Shown one piece after another: positions 43,677-45,743 of a stretch of DNA of 45,743 bases. The notes under the pieces are model-generated. The model saw nothing but the letters and a program-made list of their open reading frames with translations. It had not been told where the DNA came from and did no database searches. The stretch is taken from NCBI GenBank assembly GCA_947311445.1, contig CAMZKV010000012.1:1-45743 (forward strand), in the 5' to 3' direction. The stretch's first letter is position 1; the number at the start of each line of letters is the position of its first letter. This stretch comes from an uncultured Chlorobiota bacterium. Its GTDB lineage: Bacteria; Bacteroidota; Bacteroidia; Bacteroidales; JAADGE01. The translations under genes were made by a program, and so were the position numbers.

Positions 43677-45458
43677 ATGAAAAATAAAATAATAAAAGGA
43701 GGAGAATTCTTAGTAACAGAAACCTCATTTAAAGACATCTTCATACCCGAAGAATTTAACGAAGAGCAAAACATGATGGCACAAATGTGTTATGATTTTG
43801 TTGATGCAAGAGTTTTACCAAATATTGATGCTCTTGATAATCATGATAGAGAATTACTATCAAAACTTTTAAAAGAAGCAGGAGAGCAAGGTTTACTAGG
43901 AGTTTCAGTGCCGGAAGAGTACGAAGGTTTTGGTCAAAATACAGTAACTTCAATGCGAGTTGCAGAAGCAATGGGTGGAAGTTTCTCTTATGTGGTAGCA
44001 TTTTCTGCCCATACAGGAATTGGAACCTTACCAATTTTATATTATGGTAACGAAGAGCAAAAGAAAAAATATTTACCTAAGCTCGCAAGTGGTGAGTATA
44101 TTGGAGCATACTGCTTAACTGAACCGGGAGCTGGTTCTGATGCAAATTCAGGAAAATCAAAAGCCGTGTTGAGCGAAGATGGTAAAACATACACTTTAAA
44201 CGGTGTAAAAATGTGGATTACAAATGGTGGAGTTGCAGACCTACACATAGTTTTTGCAAAGATTGATGATGACAAAAACCTTTCTGCATTTATAGTTGAA
44301 AGTGCTTGGGATGGTGTTACAATTGGTGCAGAAGAAGAAAAAATGGGGATCAGAGGTTCTTCAACTGTTCAAGTTTATTATGAAGATGTAAAAGTTCCTG
44401 CTGAAAATCTTTTAGGAGAAAGAAATGGCGGATTTAAAATTGCTCTTAACATATTAAATTTAGGAAGATTAAAACTTGGTGGTGCAACTGTTGGTGCAGC
44501 AAAAGCCGTTACAACAAGTGCAGTTGGTTATGCTAATGAAAGAAAGCAATTTAAAACTCCTATTGCACAATTTGGAGCAATAAAACATAAATTAGGAGAA
44601 ATGGCAATTAAAACATTTGCAGCTGAATCGATTATGTATCGTGTAAGTCAAAATGTTGATGATAAAATTCAAGAACATATTGCCGGCGGAATGGATAAAG
44701 GCAAAGCTAGTTTGGAAGGACTTCGTCAATATGCAATTGAGGCGGCTATTGCAAAAGTTTATGGTTCGGAAATTTTAGATTATGTTGTTGATGAAGGTGT
44801 TCAAATATACGGAGGAATGGGCTATTCTGCCGAAACCGATGTTGAACGTGCGTACAGAGATTCGCGTATTAATCGTATTTTTGAAGGAACTAACGAAATT
44901 AACCGTATGGTAATGGTTGGAGAACTTCTTAAAAGAGCTTTTAAAGGCGAGATTGATGTTTTAGGACCTGCAATGGAAGTTGGCAAAGAGCTAATGGGAA
45001 TACCAGACTTTGGTGATACTACGCAAGATTATTTTGAACTTAAAAAAGCAGCTTTAAAAAACTTTAAAAAAGCAATTTTAATGGTTGCAGGAGCAGCAGC
45101 TCAAAAATATAAAGATAAATTGCAAAGTGAACAAGAACTACTTTTCGCTGTCGCAGATATGCTTATGTTGACTTATGCATCAGAATCATTTATGCTACGT
45201 GTTGAAAAAATACAAGATATGAAAGGAGAAGAAAAAGCAGAACTTCTTAAACTTATGCTTGATGTTTATTTTTACGATATTGCTGCACAAATTAAGAAAT
45301 TTGGCGACGATGCAGTAAACTCATTTGCAGAAGGAAACGAAAAAATGGGAATGTTAATGGGCATGAAACGTTTTACAAAAGTAGATGGTGTTAATGTTAT
45401 TGCAGCAAGACGTAAAATTGCCGATAAGATTATTGATGCTAATAAATATCCGTTTTAA
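43677..45458 (+). CDS. Acyl-CoA dehydrogenase (long form)
   Basis: This FAD enzyme makes the first double bond in beta-oxidation. The 593-residue protein has the usual three-domain core: the N-terminal helices, the middle beta domain (YCLTEPGAGSDA near 144-155, MWITNGG), and the C-terminal helices with QIYGGMGYSAETDVERAYRD and the active-site region IFEGTNEINRM. An extension of about 170 residues follows, as in long VLCAD-like bacterial members. The start MKNKIIKGGEFLV fits relatives I recall; the AAAGGAGGAG within codons 6-10 looks like a ribosome site but no start codon follows it. It is last in the block and faces a second copy of itself. Confidence 0.94.
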   Translation: MKNKIIKGGEFLVTETSFKDIFIPEEFNEEQNMMAQMCYDFVDARVLPNIDALDNHDRELLSKLLKEAGEQGLLGVSVPEEYEGFGQNTVTSMRVAEAMGGSFSYVVAFSAHTGIGTLPILYYGNEEQKKKYLPKLASGEYIGAYCLTEPGAGSDANSGKSKAVLSEDGKTYTLNGVKMWITNGGVADLHIVFAKIDDDKNLSAFIVESAWDGVTIGAEEEKMGIRGSSTVQVYYEDVKVPAENLLGERNGGFKIALNILNLGRLKLGGATVGAAKAVTTSAVGYANERKQFKTPIAQFGAIKHKLGEMAIKTFAAESIMYRVSQNVDDKIQEHIAGGMDKGKASLEGLRQYAIEAAIAKVYGSEILDYVVDEGVQIYGGMGYSAETDVERAYRDSRINRIFEGTNEINRMVMVGELLKRAFKGEIDVLGPAMEVGKELMGIPDFGDTTQDYFELKKAALKNFKKAILMVAGAAAQKYKDKLQSEQELLFAVADMLMLTYASESFMLRVEKIQDMKGEEKAELLKLMLDVYFYDIAAQIKKFGDDAVNSFAEGNEKMGMLMGMKRFTKVDGVNVIAARRKIADKIIDANKYPF

Positions 45459-45502
45459 TAAGACTTGCATTCGTCCCTTAGGACAGTAAGCTCTGTTTTT
45501 TT

Positions 45503-45542
45503 CATAGACCCTGCGGGTTTTTAAAACCCACAGGGGTCTATG
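45503..45542. terminator. Bidirectional hairpin between the two acyl-CoA dehydrogenase copies
   Basis: CATAGACCCTGCGGGTTTTT faces AAAACCCACAGGGGTCTATG as a near-perfect stem, with T runs outside on both strands. It lies at the centre of the larger inverted duplication and can end transcription from either side. Confidence 0.78.
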
Positions 45543-45590
45543 AAAAAAAAACAGACCTTACATTGTCCTAAGGGAAGAATGCAAGTCTTA

Positions 45591-45743
45591 TTAAAACGGA
45601 TATTTATTAGCATCAATTATTTTATCTGCAATTTTGCGTCTTGCTGCAATAACATTAACACCATTTACTTTTGTAAAACGTTTCATACCCATTAACATTC
45701 CCATTTTTTCGTTTCCTTCGGCAAATGAGTTTACAGCATCGTC
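45591..45743 (-). CDS. Second acyl-CoA dehydrogenase copy, C-terminal end only
   Basis: On the minus strand this encodes the last 50 residues of a protein nearly identical to the neighbour. The two differ at 8 of 153 bases by hand, seven of them silent and one giving Asp to Asn (FTKVNGVNV). The gene runs out of the window. The similarity continues past the stop codon into the shared terminator region. The excess of silent changes says both copies are, or recently were, functional, and argues against a simple copy made during assembly. Confidence 0.88.
   Translation of the reverse strand, partial: DDAVNSFAEGNEKMGMLMGMKRFTKVNGVNVIAARRKIADKIIDANKYPF

Noticed and set aside
43696-43706. AAAGGAGGAG as a ribosome-binding site giving a later start for the acyl-CoA dehydrogenase
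   Set aside because: No ATG, GTG or TTG follows at a usable distance, the codons fit the conserved KGGEFLV start, and Bacteroidota rarely use such sites.
45459-45743. Terminal palindrome as a pure assembly or amplification fold-back
   Set aside because: The mirrored copy differs at 8 of 153 coding bases, seven silent, and the spacer also differs; an artefact from one molecule would be identical. A chimera of two strains stays possible.
1-45743. CRISPR array, tRNA/rRNA genes, prophage or defence island
   Set aside because: No regular spacer-repeat pattern, cloverleaf, integrase, transposase or recognisable defence gene was seen on either strand.

Overview
The window is ordinary-looking, strongly AT-rich chromosome from a Bacteroidota bacterium, most likely an uncultured Bacteroidia/Bacteroidales-type lineage. 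The reasons are a six-gene Na+-NQR operon, promoters of the Bacteroidota type (TTTG, then TAnnTTTG, and no consistent Shine-Dalgarno sequences), an IPExxxVDY-like protein, a DUF6913-like gene next to dapA, a DUF3857/transglutaminase-like protein, an OmpA protein with a PorE-like domain order, SpoIIE-type phosphatases, and a MarR-fadN-fadA-acyl-CoA dehydrogenase block. I see no tRNA, rRNA, CRISPR array, prophage, transposase or defence island.

Layout. 1-5102: nqrA (3' end only) to nqrF, the respiratory sodium pump, closed by a hairpin terminator. 5155-7347 (-): large TPR protein. 7484-8862: one histidine kinase broken into two reading frames by a single-base shift. 8869-10599 (-): polyprenyl diphosphate synthase and a small outer-membrane protein. 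10701-13478: MscS channel and a C69 dipeptidase. 13502-15626: a repeat-rich patch around a DUF3857/transglutaminase-like gene, with a decayed tail of a second copy and about 100-nt inverted repeats. 15707-20477: membrane PAS-SpoIIE phosphatase and pyruvate phosphate dikinase. 20602-23062: amino-acid dehydrogenase, HlyIII-like membrane protein and hotdog-fold protein. 23111-25432 (-): a second SpoIIE phosphatase, with an N-terminal YfiR-like sensor. 25757-30809: PAP2 phosphatase, an Hpt protein with a zinc-ribbon membrane protein (-), a TPR protein and an OmpA/PD40 protein. 30911-34307: 2-hydroxyacid dehydrogenase and lipoprotein (-), DUF6913-like gene, dapA, cold-shock gene. 34487-39205: IPExxxVDY-like gene and nadB (-), rfbB (+), FetB/FetA-like ABC pair (-). 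39316-45743: MarR regulator and a fatty-acid beta-oxidation block, ending in a tail-to-tail second copy of the acyl-CoA dehydrogenase gene that runs off the window.

How the genes work together. Two modules are clear: the Na+ pump, and the beta-oxidation set (FadN-type hydratase/dehydrogenase, thiolase, acyl-CoA dehydrogenase) downstream of a MarR gene whose promoter carries two copies of an 11-nt direct repeat. Signalling is well represented by two SpoIIE phosphatases, a broken kinase and an Hpt protein, but their wiring cannot be read from sequence.

I do not see a clearly new multi-gene system. The least explained structures are the repeats: the inverted-repeat/duplicated-tail patch at 13502-15626, the repeats found in every gap of the beta-oxidation block, and the terminal inverted gene duplication. 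Identity figures below are hand alignments.
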